Part shown: positions 1 through 8,485 of the stretch, in pieces
Numbering within the stretch: the first letter of the stretch is position 1
Layout: each line of letters opens with the position of its first letter
Assembly (NCBI GenBank): GCA_902810735.1
Contig: CADDYX010000004.1
Coordinates: 1 to 39,373 of the forward strand
Direction of reading: 5' to 3'
DNA: 39,373 nt
Source of the DNA: Verrucomicrobiota bacterium
Lineage (GTDB): Bacteria; Verrucomicrobiota; Verrucomicrobiia; Chthoniobacterales; UBA10450
Translations under genes and position numbers: made by a program
The notes under the pieces: generated by a model
What the model was told of the DNA's origin: nothing
What the model saw: only the letters and a program-made list of their open reading frames with translations
The model's database searches: none

Positions 1-803
1 CGACCGCAACGCCTCCGGTAAACCTCCCAATTCAGCTCGTGAATATGTCGGGACGCGTTGACGTGGGAGAGGGTGACAACGTCGGAATCGGCGGGTTTAT
101 CATCACCGGCTCGAAGCCAAAACGGGTGCTGTTGCGCGGCCTCGGTCCTTCGCTGGCGCACGCGCACGTGAAAGGCACGCTCAAGGATCCAGTGATCCAG
201 CTGCACGAGAGCACCGGGAAAGTGAGGACGAACGATAACTGGCGCAGCTCACAGCAGGCCGAAATCCAGAACACGGGCCTCGCGCCGACTGATCCCCGCG
301 AATCAGCGATGATCGCGACGCTGCCGCCGGGAAATCACACGGTCATTCTGCGGGGCGCAAAACAATCGACCGGTGTCGGGTTGATCGAAATCTACGATCT
401 CGAGCCCGACGTCAGTGAACTTGGTAATCTGTCGGTGCGCGCGGACGTGGAAATCGGGGACAAGGTGCTCATCGCCGGCTTGATCATTCGCGCCGGCGAT
501 CCGCGGAGCGTCTTGCTTCGAGCGCTCGGGCCGGAGCTTGCCGCGCACAAACTCGAAGGCGTGCTAAAGAATCCCGCGATGGAATTGCACGACGCAAACG
601 GCGAAGTCATCGCCGCGAACGACAACTGGCGACAGGCGCCGAACGTGACGGCGATTCGCAACACACGGCTCGCGCCGACCGACAGGCGTGAATCGGCAAT
701 TCTCAAGCGCCTGATGCCCGGCAAGTACACGGCCGTGGTGCACGCGGCGGACAACAACATGACAGGCATCGGCCAGGTAGAAGCTTACAAACTGGATGAG
801 TAA
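1..803 (+). CDS. C-terminal part of a secreted NDNWR-repeat protein (5' end outside window)
   Basis: The reading frame is open from the first bases of the window. The residues before the GTG at 39 (TPPVNLPIQLVN) match the Pro/Thr linker and repeat entry of the two following genes, so this is the 3' end of a longer gene and not one starting at 39. What remains is two copies of a roughly 125-residue repeat, at about 39-401 and 420-800. Each carries an IGGFII/IAGLII strand, an RVLLR.LGP core, NDNWR and a TG.G.VE.Y ending. By analogy with the neighbours the missing part should hold a signal peptide and a beta-propeller. It ends 18 bases before the next paralogue, so the three genes are probably one transcript. 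Function is unknown; a surface or secreted role is inferred. Confidence 0.8.
   Translation, partial: TATPPVNLPIQLVNMSGRVDVGEGDNVGIGGFIITGSKPKRVLLRGLGPSLAHAHVKGTLKDPVIQLHESTGKVRTNDNWRSSQQAEIQNTGLAPTDPRESAMIATLPPGNHTVILRGAKQSTGVGLIEIYDLEPDVSELGNLSVRADVEIGDKVLIAGLIIRAGDPRSVLLRALGPELAAHKLEGVLKNPAMELHDANGEVIAANDNWRQAPNVTAIRNTRLAPTDRRESAILKRLMPGKYTAVVHAADNNMTGIGQVEAYKLDE
39..800 (+). repeat. Two tandem NDNWR repeat domains (copies A1 and A2)
   Basis: Protein-level repeats of about 125 residues, at roughly 39-401 and 420-800. Shared landmarks in order are GDNV or GDKV, GGFII or AGLII, PKRVLLRGLGP or PRSVLLRALGP, NDNWR, GLAPTD or RLAPTD followed by RESA, and a closing GIGQVEAY or GVGLIEIY. Confidence 0.8.
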
Positions 804-821
804 ACGCTGGAGAATAAAGAC

Positions 822-3800
822 ATGAGAAGAGTGACGCTCGGTGGTGGAGCGGCGATCGCGCTGTGGATTGCCGCCTGTTTTGTGACGCAGATATCGCGCG
901 CTTCGACGCCGCCCTCGGGCAGCGTCACTGCCACTACCGGTTCGCATGTGAACTTTACTGGCTCCGCAACCGCCAGCGGCGCGCCGGATGGCGAAAGCGA
1001 CTGCGTGGATGGGGTGAACTGCGATACGTTCGAGCTGACGATTAGCGGCAACCCGGCCGATTACGAAGGCAAGCTCGTCGCAATCCGCATCGACTGGACG
1101 CTGCCGACAAACGATTACGACCTCGTCGTACACAAGGGCGCCGTCGACGGCCCGGTGATCTCAACCTCAGGGAATGGACCGCCGCTGACCTATGAGAAAG
1201 CGGCGATCCGGCCGAGCGATCACGGCACGGGCAAGTACGTCGTGCACGTGATCTATTTCGCGACCGCTCCGCAGGTCGATCAGTACAGCGGTTCGGCGAC
1301 AACGGTGGTCGCGCCGCCTTCGCGCACCGCAACGTACGTGAAAGGCGGAATGCGTTTCAGCCCGAACATCACGGTGAAAGCGCCGGTGGCTCGGCGCGAT
1401 GGCGAGCCGAGCAGCCGAACCGACGTCAAAGGTAACTTTTACATTTCCGGCATCCGCGGCGTGCCGGCAGGCATCGACCTGTGGTACTTCAATCTCAACC
1501 CGAGCAGCGCGGGCTTCGATCCGCTGATGCAGAACCCGATTTATCGCGGCCAGCCGGATTCGTTTAGTTCGACCGATCAGGCGGACCTCGGCGCGGACGG
1601 CGGCGGCGACGTCGACCTGTCGGTTGGCATCGGAACCCCGTCCGGCCAGCAGGATCCGACGCTTGCATTCAGCAGTCTTGTTCTGGCCAACGTGTCGACC
1701 GGTAACAGCACCGATCGCGCCCAGACTTACAACCACAATCCCGCCGGCAATGTGAACGGCGCGCCGGTAAACGACCGGCAGTGGCAGGAGTTCTTTAACG
1801 ACCAGATCAACTTCCTGACGTATCGAACATTCGATCCGGTATTCGGCGTGGTGCAGCGATCAAGCGACGGCGGCCTTACCTATGACAACGGAACGGTCGT
1901 CGGCGGAGTCGCGCAGAATGGCGGCATCGACGTCAATCACAAGGACGGCACGGTTTACATTTCGTATAACGACGGACGCGTTGCCGTCGGGATTCCAGCA
2001 ACTCCCGGCGCCGCGCCGGCAAGCTATAATCTCGTCCAGGCGGTCGACCATCCGAACGGTGTCGGGCATCTCTTCTGCATCGTCAAAGTCGCAGAAGACG
2101 GCACGGCCAACGGCACCGTTTACGTCGCGTATTCCGACGGCAAAAACATCTTCCTCGCGCATTCGACCGACCGCGGGTCGACGTGGAGCCTGCCCGTGCG
2201 GGTCAGCGATTTGCCCGGCGGGACGTGCCTATTCCCCGCAATGGAAACTGGGCCGGTGCCTGGCTCAGTCGGCATTGCGTGGTACGGCGCGGACAACCAG
2301 CCGTTCAACAACAATCTGTGCAACTGGCGCGTGTATTACGCGGAGACGTTTAACGCTACCGCCGCGACACCGACATTTCGCCAGGTCGTCGCGAGCGATC
2401 ATGTCATCCACGCGAGCAATATTTCCGAAGGCGGCTTGAACGGCAGCGCGAACCGCAACCTGCTCGACTATTTCCAGCTGTCGTTCGATCCGGATGGAGC
2501 GGCGGTGATCGGTTACACAGACGATCACAACGATTTCAGCGGCCACTCGTTTGTTACCAAACAGATCAGCGGGCGCAGCATCAAAGGCGGCGGCGCGGTG
2601 GTCACGTTGCCGAAGCCGATTCCACATCCGAGTCCTCCGTCCGGTGATGCAGCACCGCCGCGGCAGCCGGGACCGCATGGCGAGCAGGTCACCGACTTTG
2701 CACAGGACGCGGCGAGTGGCAGCTCTCTGGCGCGCGTTAATTCGCCGAATCCGGCCGACATCCTGTCGATCAAGTACAGCTCGAGCGCGTCGGGCTCGAA
2801 GTTGTTGCTGACGGCGACGATGGAACTTTCCGCGCTACCGGTGTTGCCGCCGAACGCGACTTACCGGATGACCTTTACCGCGAACGCGCCTGATTCGACG
2901 CTGAGCCAGAGCGGCGACTTCACTTATGGCGTGTCGGATCGCGGCGACCAGTTCTTCTTTTCGGTGACAACGGACGCATCGGGCGCGCCGACCTACAATT
3001 ACGGGACGGCGGAGCGGAACAGCGACGGCTCGATCACTTACACGACGGTTGGAGCGGCGGACAGCGGTTCATTCGACCCGGCGACGAACACGATCTCGGT
3101 CAGCACCGACGTCGCAAAGTTGAACAATGTCGTGCGCGCACGCGGTACCCAACTGCTCCAGACAGGCAGCGTTCTGGTCGGATTGCGCGGCACGGCGTCG
3201 GCCGGTCAGCAATCAGACGACACGCGCGGCGGGACGTTATTCGTGATTGGTGGCGGACGAGCGCCAACTCCGACGCCGACACCTTCAGCGACTCCGACGC
3301 CATCACCCAGCGCGACGCCTGCCAATCTGCAGCTGGTTAACATCTCGGCGCGCGCAATGGTGCAGAAGGGCGACAACGTCGATATTGCCGGTTTCATTAT
3401 CAGCGGCGCGGGACCGAAACGCGTGCTGGTGCGTGGCCTCGGCACATCGCTCAAAAACAGCAGCGGCATGCCGTTACCGGGCCGGCTGCAGAATCCGACG
3501 CTCGAACTGCACGACCGCAGTGGCGCGTTGCTTGCGTCGAATGATAACTGGCGGCAAAGCCCCGAAGCGCCACTGATCCAGGAGTCCGGGCTTGCGCCGC
3601 ACAAGAACCGCGAAGCGGCGATCGAGACCGTGCTGCCGCCGTCGAGCTACACCGCGATTCTGCGTGGCGCGAATGGCACCACCGGCATCGGCCTGGTCGA
3701 AATCTACGATCTTGACGAGACCGGCGGGTCCGAGCTGGGCAACCTCTCTGCTCGCGCGCTGGTGTTGACCGAAGACAAGGTCCTGATCGGCGGCGTGATT

Positions 3801-4115
3801 GTGCACGGCGCGAAGTCGAGACGCGTGTTACTGCGCGCGATCGGGCCCGAGCTGCACGATCGAGGTGTAACCGGAGAGTTACAGGATCCGACGCTGCAAC
3901 TGTTCGATGTGAACGGGAACAAAATGCGGTCGAATGATGACTGGAAATCGGCGCCGAATGCGGACGAGATCAAGTCCAGCGGTCTTGCTCCGAAAGACGA
4001 TCGCGAGTCGGCTATCTTACTAAGACTGAAACCCGGCAAATACACCGGCATCGTGCGTGGCAAAGGCGGAAGTACCGGCGTTGCGCTCGTTGAAGCATAC
4101 ACAGTTAATGATTAA
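822..4115 (+). CDS. Large secreted protein: beta domain, sialidase-like propeller, two NDNWR repeats
   Basis: 1097 residues. The ATG at 822 follows a TGGAGAA ribosome-binding sequence and begins a signal peptide (RR, then a hydrophobic run to about residue 27). Next comes a beta domain with a close cysteine pair (CVDGVNC) and DYDLVVHK, resembling PPC-type or carbohydrate-binding folds. The middle looks like a sialidase-superfamily propeller. Asp-box motifs are visible near residue 347 (SSDGGLTY) and 449 (STDRGSTWS), with DRQW between the first beta region and the propeller. I could not place the arginine triad of active sialidases, so enzymatic activity is not claimed. A second beta region leads to a Pro/Thr linker at about 812-835 and two NDNWR repeats. 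It is closely paralogous to the next gene along its whole length. Likely exported or surface-bound. Confidence 0.85.
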   Translation: MRRVTLGGGAAIALWIAACFVTQISRASTPPSGSVTATTGSHVNFTGSATASGAPDGESDCVDGVNCDTFELTISGNPADYEGKLVAIRIDWTLPTNDYDLVVHKGAVDGPVISTSGNGPPLTYEKAAIRPSDHGTGKYVVHVIYFATAPQVDQYSGSATTVVAPPSRTATYVKGGMRFSPNITVKAPVARRDGEPSSRTDVKGNFYISGIRGVPAGIDLWYFNLNPSSAGFDPLMQNPIYRGQPDSFSSTDQADLGADGGGDVDLSVGIGTPSGQQDPTLAFSSLVLANVSTGNSTDRAQTYNHNPAGNVNGAPVNDRQWQEFFNDQINFLTYRTFDPVFGVVQRSSDGGLTYDNGTVVGGVAQNGGIDVNHKDGTVYISYNDGRVAVGIPATPGAAPASYNLVQAVDHPNGVGHLFCIVKVAEDGTANGTVYVAYSDGKNIFLAHSTDRGSTWSLPVRVSDLPGGTCLFPAMETGPVPGSVGIAWYGADNQPFNNNLCNWRVYYAETFNATAATPTFRQVVASDHVIHASNISEGGLNGSANRNLLDYFQLSFDPDGAAVIGYTDDHNDFSGHSFVTKQISGRSIKGGGAVVTLPKPIPHPSPPSGDAAPPRQPGPHGEQVTDFAQDAASGSSLARVNSPNPADILSIKYSSSASGSKLLLTATMELSALPVLPPNATYRMTFTANAPDSTLSQSGDFTYGVSDRGDQFFFSVTTDASGAPTYNYGTAERNSDGSITYTTVGAADSGSFDPATNTISVSTDVAKLNNVVRARGTQLLQTGSVLVGLRGTASAGQQSDDTRGGTLFVIGGGRAPTPTPTPSATPTPSPSATPANLQLVNISARAMVQKGDNVDIAGFIISGAGPKRVLVRGLGTSLKNSSGMPLPGRLQNPTLELHDRSGALLASNDNWRQSPEAPLIQESGLAPHKNREAAIETVLPPSSYTAILRGANGTTGIGLVEIYDLDETGGSELGNLSARALVLTEDKVLIGGVIVHGAKSRRVLLRAIGPELHDRGVTGELQDPTLQLFDVNGNKMRSNDDWKSAPNADEIKSSGLAPKDDRESAILLRLKPGKYTGIVRGKGGSTGVALVEAYTVND
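3333..4112 (+). repeat. Two tandem NDNWR repeat domains (copies B1 and B2)
   Basis: Copies at about 3333-3714 and 3735-4112, entered through LVNISARAMV and LGNLSARALV. B1 has NDNWR, while B2 has the variant NDDWK. Both end in TG(I/V)(G/A)LVE.Y. Confidence 0.85.
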
Positions 4116-4134
4116 CACGAGCAGAGAACCACCG

Positions 4135-7100
4135 ATGAAGAACTACCTGGAAACCACGATGAGAATCAACGGCAGCACAATCCGGCCGCTAACAGCGTTC
4201 CTGCTCGCGTGTACATCAGCGGCGCTCGTCGCGATCGGATACGCAGCAACGCCGCCCAGCGGCACGATTGGTCCGGCGTCGAAACCGGTAACGTGGATGG
4301 GCGACGCGCCGGTTGGCGTGGAGGGCGGCGCGGCGGGCGAAGCGACCTGCGTTGACGGAGTCAATTGTGATGTCTTCACGCTGACGGTTACTGGCAAGCA
4401 GACCGATTGGGCGGGCAAGCAGATCGCCGTCACGATTAGCTGGAACCTGCCGGCAAGCGATTACGACTTCTACATTCACAAAGATACCGTCGACGGGACG
4501 CAGGTCTCGTCCGGCGAGAACGGTGGGCCGCCGGCGACGAGTGATCAGGCGGTGATCAATCCCGCCACCACCGGCACTGGGAAATACGTCGTGCATGTCG
4601 TCTACGCGAGCGGCGGCGGCCCAGCCGACCAGTATACAGGCACAGCAACGGTGAAAACGGCGGCCGGGCCGGGGCCGACGAGTCGTACTGCGAAATATAT
4701 TACTGGCGCGGCCACCGGCATCCGGTTCAGCGACAGCATTCCGCTCAAAGCGCCGCTGACGACTCGCGATGGTGAGCCGAGCAACCGGACGGATTATGTC
4801 GGTAACACCTACGTCGGCGCGATCCGGGGTTTCCCGGCCGGCGTCGACCTGTGGCACATCAATCTCAATCCGAAGAGCGCGTCCTACGATCCGTTCATGC
4901 GCGTGCCGTCGTATCGCGGCCAGCCGGACAAGTTTTCGCCGACCGACGAAGCTGATCTCGGCGGTGATGGCGGCGGCGATATCGATCTCGCCGTTCCGCA
5001 TCCGAGCCCCGGCGCGAAACCGAATCCGGCATCGACTCCTACGCTCGCCTTTAGCAGTTTGATCGCGGCGAACATCTCGACCGGCGTGTCCACTGACGGC
5101 GGCCGCACCTTCACGAAAAACCCGCTCGGCAACTGCACCGGCGGTGTCTGCGCCGATGATCGGCAATGGGAGGAGTTTCTGGGTGAGACGAGCGTTTACA
5201 TGTTGTATCGCACGCTCGATCCCGCAGTGACGCAGATCCAGCGCTCGGACGACAGCGGGCTGACGTTTGGTCCGGCCGCAACGGCTGGTGCGATCGGCCA
5301 GGTCGGTTACATCGACGTGCACCAGAGTGATGGTGTCGTGTATGCGTCCGGTAGCAGTGGCCAGGTGGCAGTAGGTGTGCCGTCGCTGCCAGGGCTCGCG
5401 CCGACCAGCGCTGACTACAACGTGGTGCAGGTTGCCAACGATCCGAACGGCGTCGCGCACCTGTTCTTCGAGGTCAAAGTCGCCGACGACGGGACGCCGA
5501 ATGGCACCGCCTACGTCTGTTACTCGAACGAGAACAACGTTTACCTCCAGCATTCAACCGACCAGGGAAAGACATGGTCGAAGCCGGTGAAGGTGAATGG
5601 CGGGATCCCGACGAAGGTAAACATCTTCCCGTGGATGGAAACCGGACCGACGCCTGGTTCGGTCGGCGTCGTCTGGTATGGCACCACCGCGGCGTCAAAC
5701 AGCGACGTTGCTGAGTGGCGCGTTTATTTCGCGCAGAGCTTCGATGCCAGCGCCGACTCGCCGACGTTCAAAATCGCGGAGGTGACCGAGCCCGAGCACA
5801 TCATACACGGCTCGAATATCTCGGAAGGTGGATTAACCGGCGCCGCTAACCGCAACCTGATCGACTACTTCCAGATTTCATTCGATCCAAATGGCGCGGC
5901 CGTGGTCGCGTACACCGACGATCACAACGATTACGACGGCCACACTTACGTGGCGCACCAGATCGCAGGAGCGAGCATCAACAACGGCGCGCCGCTTCCA
6001 CACGTCGCCGAAGGTTCGTTGAAGCTGCCGCCGGGCGACGAATTTCCACCGCGCGTGCCCGGATTGAACGGCGAGCAGGTGACCGATTACGCGCAGGACC
6101 TGCAGGAATCCTCCGTCGCTCGCGTCCATGCCAATGATCCGTCCGACGTGCTGGCAGTACAATACGCGACGTCCGGAACAGGTGATAAGCTCGCCGTCGC
6201 GGCCACGATCAAGGTCTCGGACCTGAGCATTATTCCCGGTCAGACGACATGGCAGATGAGCTTTGCGGTGAACGCGCCGCACAACGTGATGTCGCCGACG
6301 AACACCTACTCGTTCGGTGTTTCCGATCACGCGGACCAGTTTTATCTGCAGGCCGACACGAACGTGAACGGCGCCCAGACGTTTACCTACGGCACCGTCG
6401 AGCGCGCGTCGGACGGCAAGCTGATCTACACGAAGGTCGGCGACGCCGACGCGGGCGAGTTCAACCAGGACGACAACACCGTCTCGGTGCAGGTGAGTGT
6501 CGCGAAGTTGAATGCCGTGCTCGCGAAAGCGAAACACGGGCTGATCAAGAACGGCACCGTCATCAGCGGATTACGCGGCCGTTCTTACACGATCGAGGTT
6601 GTGCCGCCGGTCAGCGGCCAGGCATCGCGCAACGGGCGACGAGACATCGCGCGTGGCGGAACGCAGTTCGTGGTTCACGATTCGGCATTCGCCTATCCGA
6701 AACCCACGCCAAGCCCAACTCCGCTGCCGCCGTTGGCAAAGCCGGCGAGCACGGCGACGCCGCCGCCTGTCGAGTTGGCAAACATCTCGACGCGCGTCGC
6801 GGTCAGGACTGGTGACGAGGTCGCGATTGGTGGGTTCATCATTCGCGGCTCGGAACCGAAACGCGTGCTTGTCCGCGGCGTTGGCCCGTCGCTGAACGGC
6901 CTCGCCGGCCTCGCCAATCCGCACCTGCGGCTGATCAGCGAAGCTGACGGTTCGATCGTCGCCGAGAATAACGGCTGGCGCGCTTCGCAGCAGGCAGAGA
7001 TCAGTGCGACGAATCTCGCGCCGAAATCCGACAAGGAGGCGGCACTGATCGCTGAGCTCGCGCCGGGAAGCTACACAGCCATTCTGAGTGGCGATGAAGG

Positions 7101-7548
7101 CAGCACCGGTATCGGTCTGATTGAAGCTTACGATCTTGAAGCCGAGCACCTCGGCCAGTTCAGGAACATCTCCACGCGTGGATTTGTTGGCAGCAACAAC
7201 GACGTGCTGATCGGAGGTTTCATCCTGCGCGACAACACCTCGCATGACGCGCCGCGAGATATTGTCGTCCGCGCGCTCGGCCCGTCGCTGACGTCGAAAG
7301 GCGTCCAAGGCGCGCTGGCCGACCCGGTCCTCGGGCTGTTCAACGCCAACGGCACGCGAATCCGGGCGAACAACAACTGGCGCGACTCACAGGAAGCGGC
7401 GTTGATGAAAACCGGTCTCGCGCCGAAGGACGACCACGAATCGGCAATTCTCCAGACCGTCGCACCCGGCGCGTACACCGCGATCGTTCAGGGCAAATCC
7501 GGTACCGGAGTAGGCTTGGTGGAGGTCTACAACCTCGGCGCGCCATAA
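4135..7548 (+). CDS. Large secreted protein, paralogue of the preceding gene
   Basis: 1137 residues from the ATG at 4135. The frame opens further upstream (4057), but that would overlap the previous gene by 59 bases and put extra sequence before the signal peptide. The ATG at 4159 (MRINGSTIRPL) is an equally good start and gives a cleaner signal peptide, ending near YAATPP. The order of parts matches the preceding gene: CVDGVNC beta domain with DYDFYIHK, propeller with Asp boxes near 370 (SDDSGLTF) and 474 (STDQGKTW), second beta region, Pro-rich linker at about 856-879, and two repeats. It starts 19 bases after the previous stop, which suggests an operon formed by tandem duplication. Function unknown. 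Confidence 0.85.
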   Translation: MKNYLETTMRINGSTIRPLTAFLLACTSAALVAIGYAATPPSGTIGPASKPVTWMGDAPVGVEGGAAGEATCVDGVNCDVFTLTVTGKQTDWAGKQIAVTISWNLPASDYDFYIHKDTVDGTQVSSGENGGPPATSDQAVINPATTGTGKYVVHVVYASGGGPADQYTGTATVKTAAGPGPTSRTAKYITGAATGIRFSDSIPLKAPLTTRDGEPSNRTDYVGNTYVGAIRGFPAGVDLWHINLNPKSASYDPFMRVPSYRGQPDKFSPTDEADLGGDGGGDIDLAVPHPSPGAKPNPASTPTLAFSSLIAANISTGVSTDGGRTFTKNPLGNCTGGVCADDRQWEEFLGETSVYMLYRTLDPAVTQIQRSDDSGLTFGPAATAGAIGQVGYIDVHQSDGVVYASGSSGQVAVGVPSLPGLAPTSADYNVVQVANDPNGVAHLFFEVKVADDGTPNGTAYVCYSNENNVYLQHSTDQGKTWSKPVKVNGGIPTKVNIFPWMETGPTPGSVGVVWYGTTAASNSDVAEWRVYFAQSFDASADSPTFKIAEVTEPEHIIHGSNISEGGLTGAANRNLIDYFQISFDPNGAAVVAYTDDHNDYDGHTYVAHQIAGASINNGAPLPHVAEGSLKLPPGDEFPPRVPGLNGEQVTDYAQDLQESSVARVHANDPSDVLAVQYATSGTGDKLAVAATIKVSDLSIIPGQTTWQMSFAVNAPHNVMSPTNTYSFGVSDHADQFYLQADTNVNGAQTFTYGTVERASDGKLIYTKVGDADAGEFNQDDNTVSVQVSVAKLNAVLAKAKHGLIKNGTVISGLRGRSYTIEVVPPVSGQASRNGRRDIARGGTQFVVHDSAFAYPKPTPSPTPLPPLAKPASTATPPPVELANISTRVAVRTGDEVAIGGFIIRGSEPKRVLVRGVGPSLNGLAGLANPHLRLISEADGSIVAENNGWRASQQAEISATNLAPKSDKEAALIAELAPGSYTAILSGDEGSTGIGLIEAYDLEAEHLGQFRNISTRGFVGSNNDVLIGGFILRDNTSHDAPRDIVVRALGPSLTSKGVQGALADPVLGLFNANGTRIRANNNWRDSQEAALMKTGLAPKDDHESAILQTVAPGAYTAIVQGKSGTGVGLVEVYNLGAP
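6775..7545 (+). repeat. Two tandem NDNWR-type repeat domains (copies C1 and C2)
   Basis: Copies at about 6775-7137 and 7150-7545, entered through LANISTRVAV and FRNISTRGFV. The signature is diverged here: ENNGWR in C1 and ANNNWR in C2, with PKRVLVRGVGPSL and RDIVVRALGPSL cores. Confidence 0.8.
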
Positions 7549-7553
7549 GGAAC

Positions 7554-7571
7554 CGAAGCGTGTTTCGTTTT
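7554..7571 (+). terminator. Weak intrinsic terminator candidate after the tandem paralogues
   Basis: CGAAG and TTTCG flank a four-base loop (five pairs including one G-U), followed directly by TTTT. It begins five bases after the stop codon at 7548. The stem is short, so this is tentative. Confidence 0.3.
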
Positions 7572-7583
7572 CGCAGCCGATGC

Positions 7584-7589
7584 GCTAAT
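7584..7589 (+). promoter_or_regulatory. Possible extended -10 element (TGC GCTAAT)
   Basis: TGC followed by GCTAAT (four of six matches to TATAAT) lies eight bases before the GTG start at 7598. No convincing -35 is present. If real, transcription would start at or almost at the start codon. Confidence 0.3.
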
Positions 7590-7597
7590 CTCGCCGC

Positions 7598-8374
7598 GTG
7601 CAGGCAAACGAAACGGAGCGCGAATTCAGTTTGGCGGGTGAGCCGGTCATCGGCTCATCCGCCGATCTAACCGCGAGCAACACCTCCCACGCCGATATCG
7701 GCGACCTCGGCGAGCTGCCGCGCAGTTACGACGCGCCGGTGCTTGTCGCGATCGCGCGCGATCCGCACACGCTCTTCGTCTACTGGAACATTGACTGGCC
7801 GGTCGTGTTCGGCGATTCACCGCCGGCCGATCGCGCCGCGCACCTGCGTGTCCGGGAACGAAACGGCGCCGAGCAACTCGATGTCGACGTCGAGCCGCTC
7901 GCCGGCAGTTGCTACGTAACAGTCGATCGCCCCGGCGCCGAGTACACAGTGGAGCTCGGTTACCAGACGCCGACCGGGGAATGGAAATCAGTTGCGACCA
8001 CGAATCGCGTCGTCACTCCGCGCGACACGGTGGCGCAAAGCGCCGAGTTTCAGCTGACGACTGTGCCGCTGCATCTGACATTCCAGCGGATGATTGAAAT
8101 GTTCCGCGGCTCGCGCTTTGACGCCCAGACCTTGGGCGAATCACTCGCAAAGTTGCAGCAGCGCGCAGCGTCCACCGAGCCCGACGCAGCATTGCCAGCC
8201 GAGCACCTCGAGCTGATCGCCGCCATTACCGCCGCAGCCTCAAGCGAACACGAGGGCGTCTTGTTTGAGACCAGCGCGGAAGAGCCGTCCGTCCGCGCGC
8301 GAATCGAACGCATCCTGGGCATTGCGGGCACGACCAGTCCCGGCGCGAACGCGGACGCCGGCGGGAGCAGCTAA
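7598..8374 (+). CDS. DUF4912 domain protein
   Basis: 258 residues from a GTG start with no Shine-Dalgarno sequence. After a variable first 40 residues comes the feature I recognise as DUF4912: a short strand pair ending ARDPHTLFVYWN (about residues 52-63). A beta-rich section follows with a second strand set around YTVELGYQTPTGEW (about 115-128). The C-terminal half, from about 150, is helical and charged. There is no signal peptide or membrane segment, so the protein is probably cytoplasmic. DUF4912 proteins have no established function; elsewhere they often occur near alpha-glucan or glycogen enzymes, but no such gene is present here. It converges on the permease gene at 8486. Confidence 0.75.
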   Translation: MQANETEREFSLAGEPVIGSSADLTASNTSHADIGDLGELPRSYDAPVLVAIARDPHTLFVYWNIDWPVVFGDSPPADRAAHLRVRERNGAEQLDVDVEPLAGSCYVTVDRPGAEYTVELGYQTPTGEWKSVATTNRVVTPRDTVAQSAEFQLTTVPLHLTFQRMIEMFRGSRFDAQTLGESLAKLQQRAASTEPDAALPAEHLELIAAITAAASSEHEGVLFETSAEEPSVRARIERILGIAGTTSPGANADAGGSS

Positions 8375-8399
8375 GTCGCGCGCGCGAACTCCAAAAAAT

Positions 8400-8415
8400 A
8401 TCGGGGTATCCCGAT
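8400..8415. terminator. Bidirectional terminator between convergent genes
   Basis: A perfect 6-bp stem (ATCGGG/CCCGAT) with loop GTAT has an A-rich left flank (AAAAAAT) and a T-rich right flank (GTGTTTT). It lies between the stops of the DUF4912 gene (plus) and the permease gene (minus), so it could serve both directions. Confidence 0.5.
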
Positions 8416-8485
8416 GTGTTTTGCCGGTCGCGAAAGTGCCGCCGAAGTGGTGGACATCGACGAAGACGGCCTTCTGTCGCGGTGA

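Noticed and set aside
4216-5553. Minus-strand open frame of 445 codons opposite a secreted paralogue
   Set aside because: The opposite strand carries a coherent signal peptide and Asp-box protein matching its neighbour. The minus frame has no family features.
822-7548. Active sialidase annotation for the propeller proteins
   Set aside because: Asp boxes alone occur in many non-enzymatic propellers, and I could not place the arginine triad and other catalytic residues.
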